A stretch of 64,000 nt of DNA, from NCBI RefSeq assembly GCF_051622035.1, contig NC_135364.1, forward strand, positions 21,727,001-21,791,000. The letters are read 5' to 3'. How positions within the stretch are numbered: the first letter of the stretch is position 1; each line of letters starts with the position of its first letter. The position numbers and the translations under genes are program-made. A model generated the notes under the pieces. The model did no database searches. It was not told where the DNA came from and saw nothing but the letters and a program-made list of their open reading frames with translations. The DNA comes from Arctopsyche grandis. Taxonomy: Eukaryota > Arthropoda > Insecta > Trichoptera > Hydropsychidae. This document shows positions 23,521-35,718 of this stretch, in pieces.

Positions 23521-23786
23521 TCACGCGAATGACTCCACGCAGAACACAGCAGCCTGCACAACAGCACCATCCAAGCCATCGCAAACCTTCACTACCAACG
23601 CAGCTCGCCCAAAATAAGCAACCTGGTAGAGAACAAGACTTGGACCGGCATGCAACACAAGACCCGCTGTCGAGACAACTTTCTCCAGCACAACCGGACA
23701 AACAACGACGCCATCGAGTCAATAGACTCCAACACATCAAGATTCCCACAAAATCACACACATCGTTAACACTCACCGGAGAGCCA

Positions 23787-24701
23787 TGTAGGAATCTCGT
23801 CGTCGTCATCGTCATCGAAACCTTCGAGAATATTCCGCAACAACAAACTACATTCCCGAAACCCAGACGACATGCACCTGCAGTCATTATATTAAACTCA
23901 GGCGGAACGCCCCTACCAGTCGAGTGGAACCAAAACGGTCGAAACACGCCGCCACCATTAAAATACATCGAGCGGAAAGGCGCCAAGCATTCCAGAAAAT
24001 TCGACGCCTCGACGAAAACAAAATTCCTCTCGTACGCGTCAATAACCACTTCCATCAAGCATTCCAGAAAATTCGACGCCTCGACGAAAACAAAATTCCT
24101 TTCGTACGCGTCAATAACCACTTCCACCAAGCATTCCAAAAACACTATAAAAGGAGGTACAACCCAAACAACGCCAGTCGACCCACAACAGCAAGCGTCG
24201 ACACACAGCACCAGACCAGTCGACCCACAGCAGCAAGCGTCGACACACAGCAGCAGACCAGTCAACATACAGCTCCTGACCAGCCACCACTACACTACGC
24301 GGACTTGGAAGATCAACCAGCCGGACGAGCCAGCAACACACTGCCGTATCCAGAGACCTTCCGTACATAGCTGAATGCTGAGCCAGCGACACTCTACCAT
24401 ATCCAGAGACCGCTGAACGACATACTTTTGCCCACAAATACCATACCTTTGTACAACCATAGGCAAACAATAAAACTTTATAAAACTAGCACAACAGTGT
24501 TTCGTTAGGCCGGGATACGGTCAACACACATGTAACCCGCCTACATTGGTACTAATCCGACGTGATCTACGCAACCTTCTGATCATCCAACAGCGCTGTC
24601 AACACATCGCTACCCCGCCTACATTGGTGACCCCATCTTTGAACCACACAACAGTGTTTCGTTAGGCCGGGATACGGTCAACACATCGTACCCCGCCTAC
24701 A
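23787..24701 (+). repeat. 3' LTR of the non-coding LTR element
   Basis: Same length and structure as the 5' LTR, with the TATA box at 24146-24154. It is followed at once by the CGGG target duplication. The sequence before it has no strong polypurine tract, only ACCGGAGAGCC. Confidence 0.9.
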
Positions 24702-24705
24702 CGGG

Positions 24706-25842
24706 GTATAGTTATTAGTCATATTCATGGGATTTACCATTTACTCACCGGTTTCCTACCAAAAATTAGATAGATACCTGCCTACCTGATTTGATCTGGG
24801 ACTTCCATGGTATGAGTCATTGGAATAAACATTAGATACACATCCCTAAAAAATAAATCAAAACTAAAAAAAGACGTCGAATTAAACCAATACTCATTCC
24901 AATTACATATAGGTATAATCCAACCGTATAATTTTTAAAATCAATGACGTTCAACTTGAGCAGGCCCGTCTCGAGGAGCCCGGCTGCCTGTGTCAAAAAT
25001 ATTTTTCAAATAAAACGTCATCCGAGTGGCATTCAAATTTTGTAAACTTCGAACTAATTCTAAGAATTGTACGTCGTAAACAAAATTTATTGCACCGAAC
25101 ACAGTCACTTTTCTTGTTCACGATCACACCCTTGTTATATTGGTTTGCATCCGAAAATCGTTTCTCAGTACAAAATACAAAACAATACAAAATGCGGCCG
25201 TGATAACATCCGGCAAAACATTTAGAAAAAAGTGTCAAGATTTTTGTTTCACATCTAGTAATAATGAATGGAGACCCGAGGATTTTTTTAGTTCGTGGAC
25301 GGCCGCCTCAAAAAATTCGGCTGCAGTGTGATTTGTACAATTCGCAATATGGACGGTGCGGCTCTGAGCTTGGGGATGCAGCGAACGCTAGGCATGAAAG
25401 TGGCCTCCGACAAATGAAGTTGAAATTAGTAAAAAATGGATGTTATTTACAAAATTGTTATGAAAACACAAACACTTTCATTATCGTCTCGGGTAAAAGA
25501 GATCTTAAGATGAAATCCACTCGCTGACTTATTTTTACTTAAAAATATTTTTATTTAATGGAGTTTCATAATAAAACATTGTATAAATTCTAACGGAGAA
25601 CGAGTCTCCTCGGATTTTGTTTTCATGTTATATTTATCAATTTGAAGGTCCCCATTTGAAAAAAGCCGACCCTAATTATTTTATAATTCTGGATACAGTC
25701 ACAATAAAATAACCGACTTAAAAACGTACAATTTATACATATAATATAATTTTTAGCGGTAAATCGAATAAGATCGAATCGAATAATCATTGAGATCAGT
25801 TGCTTACACAAACACTATGTAAATACTGGTAATTGGACTATT
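24706..25842. other. Spacer with possible decayed transposon sequence
   Basis: No convincing gene. A GC-rich patch at 24960-24995 (CAGGCCCGTCTCGAGGAGCC) looks like the end of an old element. Open frames near 25140-25530 match no family I know and have no splice or regulatory support. Confidence 0.35.
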
Positions 25843-26055
25843 CGTCACATTAGGGTGGTCACAAAGACAATTTTTGCCATGAAAATCGCGAATACACAAT
25901 ATTTGGCACCTAAGTTCTCGTTACTATGATAGTTATCGTTAGTATGATGGACTTTTCGGCTGCCAGATAGAGATTTTATAGAGATCCGTTATAGAGATTT
26001 TAGTGAATTTGTGACGAGTAATTTGTGACCAGTAATCACCGAACCGTAAATACTA
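25843..26055 (+). repeat. Dispersed repeat family C, copy 1
   Basis: Shares AGACAATTTTTGCCATGAAA, ATAGTTATCGTTAGTATGAT, GGACTTTTCGG and CAGTAATCACCGAACC-type words with 49450-49660, 35900-36300 and (reversed) 60548-60635. Non-coding. It sits 300 bp upstream of the DNAJB11-like start codon and could contribute to the promoter region. Confidence 0.65.
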
Positions 26056-26355
26056 ACGTTTATTGTAGTGTGTATAATTGAGAACTGATAACCAACCGGT
26101 TATAAAATGAATGGAACAAATTATCTACATTGTAAAGTGACATTTCTTACACGTTTCTATCAATGGGGCTTATCGAAAAATTGACGGTACAGAAGGTTGC
26201 GCAATGCGGAACGATCGTAAAATGCGGTGAAAGTGATTGGTAGCATTATTAGAGGGTTAAGTTGTCGGCAGTGGTCAACGTGTGCCGGCGAATGGTGATT
26301 GGTGATCGGAGATTGGCGAGCTGTCACTCGGAGTGTCAGTGTTGCGACGACGAGA

Positions 26356-27679
26356 ATGAGGGGGTATCGTCTGGCGGCAGCACTCTTCGCCACGTGTCTC
26401 GTTCTGGGATGGTGTGGGGGGGGCGCAGGAGCCGGTCGCGACTTCTACAACATCCTCGGAGTGTCGCGCTCTGCCAGCACCAACGAGATCAAGAAGGCGT
26501 ATCGACGCCAGGCCAAGGAGTTGCATCCTGACAAGAACAAAGACGACCCGGATGCGTCGCGCAAGTTCCAAGAGCTAGGAGCCGCTTACGAAGCTCTCTC
26601 GGAGCCTGACAAGCGTACTCTGTACGACCGATGCGGCGAAGAATGCCTCTCCAAGGAAGGTGGGATGAACTCCGCCGATCCCTTCGCCAGCTTCTTCGGG
26701 GACTTTGGTTTTCATTTCGGTGGTGAGAATAGCCGCGAGGCTGCGAGGGGGGCCGACGTCTCCATGACGTTGCCTGTTTCCCTCGAAGAACTATATACCG
26801 GAAACTTTGTAGAGGTCAGTTTCAAGGCTCAACCCATATATTAAATTCATTAACAATCTCGTGTTCGTATACTTACTTAATTTTCTTTCAGATTACTCGA
26901 AATAAACCTGTGATAAAACCAACATCGGGAACGAGAAAATGTAATTGCAGACAGGAAATGGTGACTCGAAATCTTGGTCCCGGCCGTTTCCAAATGATGC
27001 AACAGACTATATGTGACGAGTGTCCCAATGTGAAAATGGTGAATGAGGAAAAAGTGCTAGAGATTGAAATTGAAACAGGAGCGCCAGATGGACAAACTAT
27101 TCCTGTGAGAGGAGAGGGAGAACCCCATGTCGACGGTGAGCCTGGGGATTTAATAATAAAACTGCTTACTGCTCCTCACCCGATTTTCACAAGAAGAGGT
27201 GACGATCTTTATACAAACGTAACAATAAGCCTTCAGGTAATACAACTTTTAATATCAGTGTAAATTACGTGTAGATATATGTCACTTTGTGTAATGAAAT
27301 TTTGTTTAATATTTATTTTCAGGATGCACTAACAGGTTTTGAAATGGAAATACCTCATTTAGATTCACATAAAGTTACGATAACGAGGGATAAAGTAACA
27401 TGGCCTGGGGCACGTATTAGGAAGAAAGGCGAAGGCATGCCAAATTTCGAAAATAATAATCTTCATGGAATTCTTCATATAACATTTGATGTTGAATTTC
27501 CCAAACAAGACTTTTCTAAAGATGATAAAGAGGGTGAGTCTTTTTGTATACAAGGTGATAAGTTAAATTCTACATATATAAAATTTATGGACATACTAAC
27601 TTTTCGTTTTTTTATTTTAGCTATCAAAAAAATTCTTAAACAAGCATCAAACAACAAAGTCTACAATGGGCTATCATAA
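26356..27679 (+). CDS. shv: ER-resident DnaJ co-chaperone, DNAJB11 type
   Basis: Hsp40 partner of the ER Hsp70 BiP; in Drosophila the orthologue is shriveled. Four exons: 26356-26814, 26892-27236, 27323-27533 and 27621-27679, summing to 1074 bp and 357 aa, against 358 in human. The start gives a signal peptide ([14 protein letters not shown]), a J domain from [13 protein letters not shown] with the HPD catalytic triad, a GFG-containing Gly/Phe stretch, and the DNAJB11 C-terminal substrate domain with its cysteine-rich insert (CNCRQ...CDEC). It ends KVYNGLS, close to the family's KVYNGLQGY, so an ER KDEL is not used. An earlier in-frame ATG at 26299 would hide the signal peptide. Confidence in the family is very high; the fly symbol is by orthology. 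Confidence 0.95.
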
Positions 27680-27758
27680 TTTATGTATAATTATTAGGCA
27701 TAAATGAATTGTGGAGTGTGTGTTTATATTTATTTGAACAGCTACCGAGGATAACTTA

Positions 27759-27764
27759 AATAAA
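27759..27764 (+). terminator. Poly(A) signal of the DNAJB11-like gene
   Basis: AATAAA 80 bases after the stop codon, followed by a T-run. Confidence 0.65.
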
Positions 27765-28333
27765 TTTGTTTTTTTTTTTTTAAATATATTTCGTTTGATT
27801 TTAATGACATATTGCTTAATTTCCTATATATGAAATACACATTTCCATAAGATTACCAAATAAAATCAATCCTTTTATTTCTTCTTTTTTCAATATATGT
27901 ATATATGTACTTACTCCTTGCCTGCAGTACTTCAAGATTAGCTGAACTAATTCTAATGTGGCTTTTTCCATTATATTAAGGAATTTTCATTGAAAGTTTT
28001 TGGATACATATATGTACATATGTATGTGTTTAGATCATACTATATAGAGTAGGGCTTCAGGAGAATGAACAATAAAAATGCGCTTGATTGTATGGTAGGT
28101 ATACGTATGTGAGAAAGATGTATTTTCAATACACAAGAGTTAATATACACGAAATATATGTATAGCCTCAATTTGCTTAATATTTAAATAAATAAAAAGG
28201 CTTATTACAGCATTATATGTATTTGTGCGATATATGTACATATATATATTTATATTTTGCAACGATTCTCATCCATTCCAAAATCGCAAAAGCTGGGTAT
28301 CAAACTTAAGCTCTGTATTTTTCACTTTGAAGC

Positions 28334-28660
28334 ATGCAGGTATAGTTTGGTGGTTGTATTAATGCTAACCACCGAGAGGTTCCTGAGTTAACCTCAATTG
28401 AAAAGAATTTCTGCAATACTGCTGGTCAGACATAGATATTTGTGACTCCCAAGTCGATCGTTTTCTGTCAGAGTTTGCCAATTTATATGATTTATTGTTG
28501 AAACGGTTCCTCATCAAAATTGGCAAAACCATCTACCTACTATTTGAATATATAATTTGTATGTAGTTTCAAATTTATACCAATGTATGTGTATGTACAA
28601 TTTAAATACCAAAGATGTCGCTCATGGAGCAACCCGTAATAGCATCATGGAAAATATATA
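28334..28660 (+). mobile_element. tRNA-derived SINE, copy 2
   Basis: Same family as 6809 and 47262. The box B part is deleted (GAGAGGTTCCTGAGTTAACC). The body (CTGCTGGTCAGACATAG, TTGTTGAAACGGTTCCT) and tail (AAGATGTCGCTCATGGAGC, TAGCATCATGG) are well preserved. Confidence 0.75.
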
Positions 28661-31163
28661 CTGTACATATATTAAATTAATTAAAAGAAAAGGTAGAGTA
28701 AATTACCAATTCATAATATCGATTTTTAAATGGGTGTGTAAATAAAATATTTAAAGAAGTTAAAACCTGCAATCTTCAAGATAAGTGAACTGTAAGATAC
28801 AAACATAATTTAAAAAAATTATCATCGCAATCAATTCATGCCTGTAATTTTTTTTAATGAATATTTTACACAATCTATATTTTTTTGCCCTGTGAAATTT
28901 GTGAGCTTTGATCTCAAGATATTTACTATGAAAGAAAAAAAAATCAACATAACGATAAGCATTTCATTCACCAATATTAAATTTAATTGCGATAGGATTG
29001 TGTGTTGGAATAATCTCCAAAATATATACACACGCCTAATTTTTTAAATAATATAAACCTTGTAAAAACCATGAAATCCAGATTGACGACTGATTATGAT
29101 TATACTAAACACTAGAATTCAAATGTCTCACTATTACAATACTTCATCCATTGATACTTCGTTTATAGATAAAGCAAAAACATAAATAACAAGCGATTAC
29201 ATTGAAAGATTCACGAAAGCGGCATTTTAAACAGAAAATGACACACAAGGTACGATTTTTTTCAACGAATACTGTTCGTAATAAGACGAGCTTTCAATGT
29301 AGGTTATCTACAAAAGTGTGTAGTTTTATTTTATTTCATTCCACAAACACTAAAACATATATGAATGTATATATGTATGTATGTATGTAGACAGTACAAA
29401 AACGATAACAACTTATCCCGACATAGCAATTCCGAACAAATTATGCTTTAAAACGATGACAAATGTACCAAAACTATAAATGGAACACGATTATGTAATG
29501 AAACTGTCGGTTTTTTAAAATATACATATATAAAGTGCGATAATGTTGGAGTACATCGTACATATTTGCAGTATACATATAGTCATATGTGCAGAAGGTT
29601 CGTAGTATCGTAATGTGTGAAAAGAGAACGCATGCGCCAACATATCGAGTCCTGGAGTGCGCAGACTCGCCTCCAGCCTCCCTCGTCCATGGTTACAGCA
29701 TCCTGGAGCATTCGTCTCGTCTGCTTTGCTCCCTCAGACACAACAAAGGTGGGCTAAATTTCAAATAACTGACAGTCGCTATATCAGCACTACACTACAG
29801 TTAGGGAACATCTACTTAAATTATTAGATAGTTTTCAAAATTTAAAATCCATATACTTATTTTTTGGTGTATTCATAAAATTCCACGATTTTACTACGAA
29901 CGGGTTATTTGCGTTCAAATGAAATACAACTATATCAATTGATATTTCGTATTCATAAATACATAAATCTAATGGGAATTTTTGTATTCACGTCTTTTAG
30001 AAGTCGTTTTCAAATCATTCATTGTTGTTTTATAATTTTTTTTTTCGGAATCTTGCAGTTCTGCCGCAATATTAAAAATGAAAAATCAGAAAATATTTTA
30101 TTAATTGTCAATATGAGTCTTTAATAGTCAGTATGAGTCTTTGGTACTTTAAGTGTATACGAATTAGAGTAGTTTGAAGTCGATTATAATATTTTACAAT
30201 TTTCCAATTAATATTTACAAAGCAAAAAAATACAATTACATCAATATTTTACGCTTAAATAACCTCGATAACATCAATTTATCGATGAACCAAAAAAAAT
30301 TGTTTTTCTGCCTGTGGTTTGAAATGAACTAAATATGAAAACCTCATAAAGTACCTTTAATATTTCATACAATAGGAATCTAGTTTGAATCAGACTAGAT
30401 TATATTAGAATATTTTATTTTTATTTGTAAAAAACTTAAATACATACAAACAAAGTCTCTTTCGAAATTATATATTTGACTAGTGGTTTTACCCGGCTTC
30501 GCTTGGTATTTGTAATAAAAACCTCTTAAACTTGGCTAATCTAATAGTAAACATTTTATTAAATTTATTTGAATAGTTTTATTTTATTAAAATTTAATTG
30601 AATATTCGTTTGTTTTTTTTTTATTAAATTTAACGTCATGGATTCTACGAACCAAAACTAACATACATTCAAAGTCTCTTTCAAAATTATATATTAGATT
30701 TTGACTGTATTTATGCGTAAACCAATTATCAAAAGTCAAAATATTGTGATTTCTTTATTTACTCTTGATCTCATCCGTGTGATACATCTTTGGTTTTATA
30801 TATGGATTAGACTATTTTGATATTTTTGACACAAGATTTATTATAACAAAACTGCGTATAAAATTGAATAGGTTCGGTGTGATACAAGGCAGTGGGCGTA
30901 TGTACATATGTGATAATATTATTAGTGATTGTGAATGCTTCCGTCGGGATAATGCAGTAATAAAATCTTTTCAGTTAAATTTTTATTTTATAAATATAAA
31001 AAAAAACTAACAGATATATCATGCATAGACCAAGTACATAATAATCAACAATCAGTTTTAAAATCTATTCGTTTTACTATATTTAAATGAACAAACATAA
31101 TTTCAATGTTTTATTGTATACATTTGATATTTGTCTTTAACAAAGCAAAAATTTCTATTTCAG
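28661..31163. other. Intergenic or 5' intron sequence before the first DUF229 gene
   Basis: AT-rich with no coding gene. A GC-richer patch at about 29630-29748 ends in ACAAAG followed by GTGGGC, a possible donor, and might be a 5' UTR exon of the DUF229 gene, whose start codon lies just after an acceptor. Two direct copies of AAAGTCTCTTTC(G/A)AAATTATATAT (30454 and 30670), next to a TTTTACCCGGCTTCGCTTGG word at 30488, mark an old dispersed element. Confidence 0.35.
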
Positions 31164-31164
31164 G

Positions 31165-33183
31165 ATGAATGAAACTTACATCTCTTTGTTGAAAGAAAGG
31201 AAAGCAATATGTCATCTATTGCGATATAAATACTATTTGCTTGCTTTGCCAATAGTAATAGCCACAATATTTTTGTTGCTCATAAATATCGGAGTGGAGA
31301 TAACTTTTCAATCACACGAAATACGATTCTCCTGGACCCGACTAGACAACTACAAATACGTCGATCTGAGTGAAGAAAACTACTTCATCAAAACCGAAGG
31401 ATGCACGATACCGGCATTCGATCCTTTCGACATATCCGTGGTGAACTTTTTTCATATGGTGAAACCCATAAGCTGCCACAACAGCACGAGTCCTCCATTG
31501 GTCGAATCGAATCAGACGAGTCTGTGGATAGAAGAAAAGTATTATTCAAATTATGGCATAAGCGAAGAACAGCATCTGCTATGTTGCTATAGACCTTTCT
31601 TTCGTCAAGATTCCAACATCAGTACATCAGACGACCGGTACGAATACGAAAAAGACTGCACGGTCTTTTCAAAGTCGACGAACGTATTCGACGAGTTCGT
31701 CAGAGTCGAGTGCACTTATAAAGGTAGTGATATATATAAGGATTTCCACTCCTTTGTGATAATAAAAAACAATGCGGAAAAGGTCAGCGCTACCAAAAGA
31801 AACGAATACAAGTATAATGTTCTCGTTTTGGGTATAGATGCTGTGTCTCGTCTGAATTTCCACCGGACGATGCCTCAAACGCTGAATCTTCTTAAGGACA
31901 TGGGGGCAATTGAATTCCGCGGCTACAACAAAGTGGGTGATAACACGTTTCCAAACTTAGTTCCGATCTTATCTGGATTGAGTGAAACCGAATTACATGA
32001 TCTGTGCCTTCCAAGAAAGAATTCAACTTTTGACGATTGTCCGTTCATATGGAAAAAATACAAAGAGTCGGGTTACATGACTGCTTTTGCCGAAGATGCT
32101 TCTCAAATAGCATTGTTCAATTATTTGAAAAAAGGATTCATCGAAGCACCCACGGATTACTATTGGAGAACTTTTAACCATGTGGCAGAAGCCGAAATAG
32201 GCCACGAAAAACACCTGAACGCAAAACTTTGCATGGGATCCAGAATAACTGTAGACGTATTGTTGGATTACATTTACAAATTCCTCACTGTGCTATCTAA
32301 TAATTTATACTTCGGTTTTTTTTGGGAAACGAGCCTCACACACGACTTTTTAAACTATCCTCTATTGGGAGATGAAAAGTATTCGTCGCTCATTTCTAAA
32401 CTTAAAGAAGAAGGACTGCTCAATAAGACAATCGTAGTAGTCTTGAGCGACCACGGAATGAGATGGGGACAGATTCGCACAACGCACCAAGGAAGAATGG
32501 AGGAGCGCTTACCGTTTTTATTTATAGTCTTGCCTGAAATCTTCAAGGATAAATTTCCCCTCGCTTCTTCTAATCTGAAACGAAACACTAAAAGACTGAC
32601 CACACCTTACGATCTGCACGAAACGCTTTTAGATTTATTGGATCCGAGTCAGATAGTAAACGAAGAAATCGAACAGAAGATTAGCAATAAGACTTACGAA
32701 AACAACAGGGGTATAAGTCTCTTTTTGCCGATAAACCAAAGTCGCACGTGTCAATCCGCAGCTATAGATCCACACTGGTGCACGTGTCACCAAACCCGAA
32801 CCCTGGCCGTGGACGATGAAGATGTCGTATTCGTAGCGAACTTTGTGGTGAATTATATGAATGTTCTATTGAATGATTATATACAGTGTGCCAAATTAAA
32901 CCTAAGTAGAATATTGGAGGCCAGAATTGGCGAGCCATCGAAGTCATTAGAAATGGGAGGGGTAGTCAACGTAGTGCAAGATTACACAGTAGTAATAAAT
33001 ACAGAACCAGGTCATGGGCTGTTCGAAGCCACCGTGAGGCACACTTTAATTGGCTGGAACGTTACTGGTACAATAAGTAGAATTAATCTATATGGGAAGC
33101 AAAGTCACTGCGTTGACAACTTTCATTTAAAACTGTATTGTTTCTGTGATAGTCCGATTTCAAAATTGAACATATTTAGATAA
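31165..33183 (+). CDS. DUF229 family protein, copy 1 (alkaline-phosphatase/sulfatase fold)
   Basis: A 672-aa protein in one exon. The ATG lies one base after a TTTCAG acceptor, so a non-coding 5' exon exists upstream. A short basic N-terminus is followed by one hydrophobic helix (LLALPIVIATIFLLLINI, about residues 26-43), giving a type II membrane or Golgi-lumen topology. The DUF229 domain follows, with VLVLGIDAVSRLNF (metal-binding Asp and candidate nucleophile, near residue 220), FAEDAS and VVLSDHGMRWG (metal-binding Asp-His, near 428). Multiple N-glycosylation sequons and conserved cysteines are present. The substrate of the family is unknown. It pairs with the paralogue at 39152. Confidence 0.92.
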   Translation: MNETYISLLKERKAICHLLRYKYYLLALPIVIATIFLLLINIGVEITFQSHEIRFSWTRLDNYKYVDLSEENYFIKTEGCTIPAFDPFDISVVNFFHMVKPISCHNSTSPPLVESNQTSLWIEEKYYSNYGISEEQHLLCCYRPFFRQDSNISTSDDRYEYEKDCTVFSKSTNVFDEFVRVECTYKGSDIYKDFHSFVIIKNNAEKVSATKRNEYKYNVLVLGIDAVSRLNFHRTMPQTLNLLKDMGAIEFRGYNKVGDNTFPNLVPILSGLSETELHDLCLPRKNSTFDDCPFIWKKYKESGYMTAFAEDASQIALFNYLKKGFIEAPTDYYWRTFNHVAEAEIGHEKHLNAKLCMGSRITVDVLLDYIYKFLTVLSNNLYFGFFWETSLTHDFLNYPLLGDEKYSSLISKLKEEGLLNKTIVVVLSDHGMRWGQIRTTHQGRMEERLPFLFIVLPEIFKDKFPLASSNLKRNTKRLTTPYDLHETLLDLLDPSQIVNEEIEQKISNKTYENNRGISLFLPINQSRTCQSAAIDPHWCTCHQTRTLAVDDEDVVFVANFVVNYMNVLLNDYIQCAKLNLSRILEARIGEPSKSLEMGGVVNVVQDYTVVINTEPGHGLFEATVRHTLIGWNVTGTISRINLYGKQSHCVDNFHLKLYCFCDSPISKLNIFR

Positions 33184-33510
33184 TAGATGGCATCTAAATG
33201 TACGATGTATAGATCTGAAAATATAATTTATATTTAAATTTTAAATTGTATAAAACACATTCATTTAGATTTACTGAATATGTACCTATTCCAGTTGAGT
33301 ATCCTTATCCCACATCCAATCAAAGAAACCTTAGTATAATTGGATCGTCTACATCAGTGGTTCTCAAGTGCGGCCACGGTGGCCTCATGCGGCCACTAGA
33401 GGATTTTACTGCGACCACCAGCGACTTAATAGTAAATAATACTAATACTTAAAAAAAAATTAAATATTGTTGAATACATCTGACTTGTATTCAACAAAAA
33501 ACAAACACCT

Positions 33511-34537
33511 TGTAGGCGGGGTAGGTAGTGTTGACCGTATTCCAGCCTAACGAAACACTGTTGTGCTTGTTTTAAGTTGTTTTATTGTTTGCCTAAATAT
33601 TGTACAAGTGTATTAGAATATTTGTGGAAGTTTTCTCGAAGCGGCTATTGGCTGTTGACTTGATGTCGTGATGGCCGCTGGATCTGCAATGTGTCGTTGC
33701 TCTGGATCCGGCTATGTTCAGATGTCTGGATATGGCAGTGTGTTGCTGGCTCGGCATTCGGCTATGTTCAGATGTCTCTGGATAAGGCAGTGTGTTGCTG
33801 GCTCGGCATTCGGCTGAGTTGCAAGCGTTCTTCCATTGTAGGGTAGTGTAGTGGTAGCTGTTCAGATGCTGGATGTCGACTGGTCCGCTGCTGTGTGTCG
33901 ACTCTTGTTGCTGTGGGTCGACTGGTCTGCTGCTGTGTGTCGACTCTTTTTGCTGTGGGTCGACTGAAGTTGTTTGGGGTGGACCTCCTTTTATATTGTT
34001 TTTGGGGATCCACGTGACCTGTGTTTGGCGATTGATTCCGAGAAGTGCACGTGGTATTTACGTGTGCAAGTTATGCGAGGAATGTGGTTTGTTGTTTAGG
34101 GTGGACGTTTCTCGAATGTTTGGCGTCGTTCCACTCGATTTAGTTTAATGGATGCAGGTGTTCTTCGTGTCGTTCTGCTTGGTTTGTTGGGGTGGAATAT
34201 GCTCGAATGTTTGGCGTCGTTCCACTCGATTTAGTTTAATGGATGCAGGTGTTCTTCGACTTGGTGTCGTTCTGCTTGGTTTGTTGGGATGTAATATGCT
34301 CGAATGGTTGGCGTCGTTCCACTCGATTTAGTTTAATGGATGCAGGTGTTCTTCGACTTGGTGTCGTTCTGATTGGTTTGTTGGGGTGGAATATGCTCGA
34401 ATGTTTGGCGTCGTTCCACTCGATTTAGTTTAATGGATGCAGGTGTTCTTCGACTTGAGATGACATCAATGGTTGAGCGTGAGAAATGTATTCTCCGTCG
34501 CACTAGATGTTTCGATGGCGATGACGAGATTCCTACA
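33511..34537 (-). mobile_element. Solo LTR of the TGTAGGAATC family nested in the hAT element
   Basis: 1027 bp with TG...CA ends on the minus strand and a perfect ACCT target duplication (33507-33510 and 34538-34541). It shares termini, the ACAACAGTGTTTCGTTAGG word and the TATA-GGAGG core with the LTRs at 21368 and 23787. U3 contains about four ~108-bp tandem units (34100-34450). Unlike those LTRs it has one copy of the LTR end, not three. Confidence 0.9.
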
Positions 34538-34639
34538 ACCTCAAAATTCTTTCCACGCGAAAATGATCCGTAGTGTATTCTCAATAGTATGCAGAACAAT
34601 AAGAAATTGACTTGCACACATGGGAGTGAGTTCATTCGA

Positions 34640-35718
34640 GTCACAATAGGGTTGTATTAAATTTATTTAACGAAGACTGTGAAAACGAAATATTTCGTAT
34701 GCATTGCATTGTGCATCAAGAAGTGCTAGTTAGTAAATGCATGGAAGATGTGGAGTTAACTGTGAGAAAAGTATTAAATGCAATTAATACCAGTATTAAA
34801 TTGTCGAACATGTTTAGTTCTATATGAGAAATCAATGGTGAAAAACACAATATATTGCTCAATTACAATCATATTAGATGGCTAAGTTTTGATAACAGTG
34901 TTCAACGTCTTTGTGAATTAAATGATTATGTTATATCTGCTTTGGCCGTAAATCATAAAGATTTAAGTGAAAAGCTTCAAAGTAATTATATAAAAGGGTC
35001 AATTTTATTCCTAAAGGATTTTTTGATGCACATTATTTCGATTAATAAACAACTACAAAAAAGTAACTTAACAATAATAGAAACCATGCTCATCATTGAG
35101 AAACTAAAAAATATAGCGAAAAGCCTTGTGACAGAAGTTGAAAATGACAATTTTTCAATTTTATCTTCTGCTAGTGATTTCATAGATAAGATGACAGAAA
35201 CAACTTCAAAATTAAAATTAAAACTTAAAATAATAGTATCTTAAATCTCTGAATCTGGAACTTGATATAAGGTTCGAAGGATTGAATTTTTTTAAAACTG
35301 TTTCTTTTGTATCTTCGCCTTTTATTATGATGAAAAATGAAAATTTCCTAGTACTACAAAATAGATTAAAATCATTTTCAGTATTGAGATTAATTAACTG
35401 GGCTAACGTAAAATATGCATTATTAGAAATTAGTCACGATCAAGTACTTAATAACCATTTTAGTAATATTTTGGTTCAAAAATTTTGGTCGGAAATATAC
35501 GTTGACAATGAAACCGATATAAAGATTTGGCAACAATTGTTTTATTAATATTGTCTATTTTTATTCCCACTACCGTATATTGCGAAAGATCATTCAGTGT
35601 AATGCACTTTATTAAAAACAAATTTAGAAACCAGCTGACAGACGCAAACTTAGAAGCAGCAATGCGGCTTGCACTGGAAGAAAGGAGTATTGAGCAATTT
35701 CCATTGCATTATTATTAA
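34640..35718 (+). pseudogene. Degenerate hAT transposase (ZBED5/FAM200-like group)
   Basis: Three open stretches (34855-35244, 35282-35548 and 35527-35718) in shifted frames, with an upstream piece around 34690. Motifs seen: HCIVHQEVLVSK, NHIRWLSFDNSVQRLCELND, and the C-terminal dimerisation part CERSFSVMHFIKNKFRNQL. At least one stop (about 34826) and two frame changes interrupt it. The N-terminal zinc finger is missing, probably lost with the internal deletion. Confidence 0.85.

Larger units (their letters stand above)
21368..24701 (+). mobile_element. Complete non-coding LTR retrotransposon (LARD/TRIM-type) with 915-bp LTRs
   Basis: LTRs at 21368-22282 and 23787-24701 have equal length, start TGTAGGAATC and end CCGCCTACA, with a constant offset of 2419 bp; all blocks I compared were identical. 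The flanks are the 4-bp duplication CGGG (21364-21367 and 24702-24705). The internal 1504 bp begins with the primer-site-like TTGGTGACCCC and holds only GC-rich tandem repeats, with no gag, protease, reverse transcriptase or integrase. It must be mobilised in trans if at all. A 4-bp duplication suggests a Ty3/gypsy-type integrase. Confidence 0.9.

Noticed and set aside
21505-24374. Several 100-280-codon open frames in the LTR element (both strands), such as Ala/Tyr/Ile-rich or Cys/Gly-rich proteins
   Set aside because: They follow the 12-bp, 36-bp and 85-bp repeat periods, occur on both strands in overlapping frames, are copied in both LTRs, and match no retroelement protein.
25264-25527. Small open frame with an ATG
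   Set aside because: No recognised family, no splice or poly(A) support, and it lies in apparent transposon debris.
26299-26355. Earlier ATG for the DNAJB11-like protein
   Set aside because: It is in frame, but starting there would bury the signal peptide; the ATG at 26356 gives the expected length of 357 aa and an N-terminal signal.
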